A stretch of 7,355 bases of DNA, taken from the NCBI GenBank assembly GCA_003535775.1, contig DPYO01000040.1:1-7355 (forward strand). Direction: 5' to 3'. Of this stretch, positions 6,158 to 7,355 are shown piece by piece. Every line of letters begins with the position of its first letter. Within the stretch, counting starts at the first letter, position 1. The notes below the pieces were generated by a model. That model made no database searches, was not told the origin of the DNA, and worked only from the letters and a program-made list of their open reading frames with translations. The stretch comes from Fidelibacterota bacterium (GTDB taxonomy: Bacteria > Fidelibacterota > Marinisomatia > Marinisomatales > UBA8229). A program made the position numbers and the translations under genes.

Positions 6158-6778
6158 TTATCCTTTCAGTTTAAAGTTTACAGGTATTGAAATCCAAACC
6201 CCAACAGCGCGCTCTCTTTGTTTTGCCGGCCTAAAGCGTGTTTTGCGGATAGCCTCTATTGCGGCCTCATCTAGGCCCGTATTTGGAATTCCTTTAATGA
6301 TTGTGGTTTCTATAACACGTCCTTTTTTATCAATGAAGGCCTGGATGAACACAGTACCTTCAATGCCGGCTTCTTGGGCAATTTCCGGATATTTTGGTCT
6401 AATTGGTGTTAGGGGGACCGGAGGATCATCATAAGGTATAAATTTAACCTGAGGGCCGGAAGGTGGTGGTGGAGGTGCATCCCATGCTTCAAAATCACTC
6501 AGGTCAGTTTCTTCAATAGTTAAATCATCTGCCAGATCTTCATCTTCAGATTCAATTGGTATTGATGGCCGCGCAGGCGGGGGTGGTCTTTCAATCTGCT
6601 GAGTTTGAGGGATATCGATCTGTTCAATAATAATTTGGTCATAATGTTCTTGAACTCCTTCGCCAGTAAATCGCGGGAGGACAAAAAACAGGGAAATTAA
6701 AAGAATTATACTAAGTAAACCTGTAACTCTTATTATAAATGGAAAACGGAGTTTAAGTGAGAGCTGTTCCAAAGACAT
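6158..6778 (-). CDS. tonB: Energy transducer TonB
   Basis: This 206-aa protein links the ExbB/ExbD proton motor in the inner membrane to outer-membrane receptors. Residues 1-13 are cytoplasmic and 14-35 form a single membrane anchor (FIIRVTGLLSIILLISLFFV). Residues 44-123 are a periplasmic spacer with proline runs (RPPPPARP at 64-71, APPPPPSGP at 101-109) and an acidic stretch between them. Residues 124-204 are the TonB C-terminal domain: RPKYPEIAQEAGIEGTV with the conserved YP at 130-131, FIDKKGRV, AAIEAIRKTRFRPAKQ, then VGVWISIPVNFKL. The start ATG is 3 nt after the stop of the preceding exbD, with no Shine-Dalgarno sequence, so translation is probably coupled. The last 35 nt of this gene reappear as a relic at 1262-1296. 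The receptor encoded downstream is its likely partner. Confidence 0.94.
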   Translation of the reverse strand: MSLEQLSLKLRFPFIIRVTGLLSIILLISLFFVLPRFTGEGVQEHYDQIIIEQIDIPQTQQIERPPPPARPSIPIESEDEDLADDLTIEETDLSDFEAWDAPPPPPSGPQVKFIPYDDPPVPLTPIRPKYPEIAQEAGIEGTVFIQAFIDKKGRVIETTIIKGIPNTGLDEAAIEAIRKTRFRPAKQRERAVGVWISIPVNFKLKG

Positions 6779-6781
6779 AAA

Positions 6782-7192
6782 TTAATCAAGGGACGTTTTT
6801 GTAGAATAGTTTAGTTTTAAAGCGTCTGCTTTTCTAAGCTCATTATGGATTCCTGAAACCAACTCCATTCTTGCTGATTCATCTGCTTTTAATGAAATAA
6901 CAATCTGTGGATCTGCGACTCGTTTATCATATATGATGTTTCGAATATTTTCCATATTAAAGAGGCGGTCTTCAATTGAAATTAATCCTTCCTTAGAAAT
7001 CCAAATATGTGATGTATGTCGTCTTGATTTAAGTTTTTCGATTCGTTTCGCTTTTGGAATTTCAATGGGTAAACCAGAAAATTCTCTGAGTACAGTTGTA
7101 ACCATAAAAAAGATTAACAACATGAATATTATATCGGGCATGGATGCCGTTGGGATTTCACTGGAAAGAGTTGTTTTTCGGATAAATTTCAT
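6782..7192 (-). CDS. exbD: ExbD-family biopolymer transport protein (second of a tandem pair)
   Basis: This 136-aa protein is part of the proton-driven stator/motor that energises TonB. A short cytoplasmic N-terminus is followed by one membrane helix, MPDIIFMLLIFFMVTTVL (residues 18-35). D20 occupies the position of the essential proton-carrying Asp of ExbD/TolR. The periplasmic part has the LPIEIPKA motif at 41-48 and a compact alpha/beta domain (HIWISKEGLISIEDRLFN, then DPQIVISLKADESARMELV). The usual closing segment on a true ExbD, VIDELKKAG.., is here LVSGIHNELRKADALKLNYST. The ATG shares its A with the TGA stop of the upstream exbD (1-nt overlap), and TonB follows after 3 nt. Having two different ExbD proteins in one operon is common in Bacteroidota and relatives; they may act as a heteromeric pair. 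Confidence 0.92.
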   Translation of the reverse strand: MKFIRKTTLSSEIPTASMPDIIFMLLIFFMVTTVLREFSGLPIEIPKAKRIEKLKSRRHTSHIWISKEGLISIEDRLFNMENIRNIIYDKRVADPQIVISLKADESARMELVSGIHNELRKADALKLNYSTKTSLD

Positions 7193-7355
7193 CAGTCAGT
7201 ATCTGCGATTGAAATGCGGGTTGCATTTGCTATTTTAAGCTGATCTATGATAGCCACATAATCTTTGTAGTGAGTTTTTTCATGTGTTTTGACAGAAATG
7301 ATCAGCTTGTTATTTTCCCTGAGTTTCTCTTTTACTATGCGGCTGACATCTTTTA
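7192..7355 (-). CDS. exbD: ExbD-family biopolymer transport protein, C-terminal part (first of the pair; 5' end outside window)
   Basis: Only the last 53 residues are present. The frame runs in from the right edge to TGA at 7192-7194. The segment ISVKTHEKTHYKDYVAIIDQ followed by LKIANATRISIAD is the typical periplasmic C-terminus of ExbD, with a better match to the consensus than its downstream partner has. The membrane helix and proton-carrying Asp are outside the window. It overlaps the next exbD by 1 nt. An exbB gene is expected immediately upstream in the operon. Confidence 0.85.
   Translation of the reverse strand, partial: KDVSRIVKEKLRENNKLIISVKTHEKTHYKDYVAIIDQLKIANATRISIADTD

Noticed and set aside
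6460..6480. GGTGG-rich stretch resembling a simple sequence repeat.
   Set aside because: It encodes the proline run of the TonB periplasmic spacer, a normal feature of the family.

Overview
The window looks like a stretch of chromosome from a Gram-negative bacterium. The evidence is a TonB-dependent outer-membrane receptor, an ExbD/ExbD/TonB energy-transducing set and a lipoprotein-type surface protein. The receptor carries an N-terminal carboxypeptidase-regulatory-like domain, and the lipoprotein combines a fibronectin-III-like domain, a parallel beta-helix and a 'choice-of-anchor'-like C-terminus. That mix, the moderate-to-low G+C and the frequent lack of Shine-Dalgarno sequences fit the Bacteroidota/FCB side of the tree, and a Marinimicrobia-like lineage is a reasonable guess. 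This placement is inference from gene style, not a database match.

Layout: positions 1-1240 (+) hold the end of a succinate dehydrogenase/fumarate reductase flavoprotein gene and the complete iron-sulfur subunit gene, of the type found in mycobacterial Sdh1. Positions 1241-1402 are a convergent intergenic region with an imperfect hairpin. It also holds a short minus-strand sequence that matches the 3' end of the tonB gene located about 5 kb away. Positions 1403-2039 (-) are an AT-rich pair of small genes: a 75-aa charged protein of unknown function and a 129-aa TerB-like helical protein. Positions 2040-2430 contain only a doubtful short ORF, part of which is homologous to the 6003-6125 segment.

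Positions 2431-7355 (-) read as one transport operon running right to left: ExbD (partial), ExbD, TonB, a 212-bp spacer with the second copy of the short homologous segment, a 773-aa TonB-dependent receptor, and a 398-aa beta-helix lipoprotein. The ExbD/ExbD junction overlaps by 1 nt, the ExbD/TonB gap is 3 nt, and the receptor/lipoprotein junction overlaps by 4 nt (GTGA). The ExbD/TonB proteins would pass the proton motive force to the receptor, and the lipoprotein, translationally coupled to it, is a candidate substrate-binding or surface partner. An ExbB gene is expected just beyond the right edge.

The least explained signals are (i) the paired short segments at 2214-2291 and 6031-6108, about 68% identical without gaps and open in the same frame, and (ii) the tonB 3'-end relic at 1262-1296. 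No CRISPR array, tRNA, rRNA or transposase was seen.
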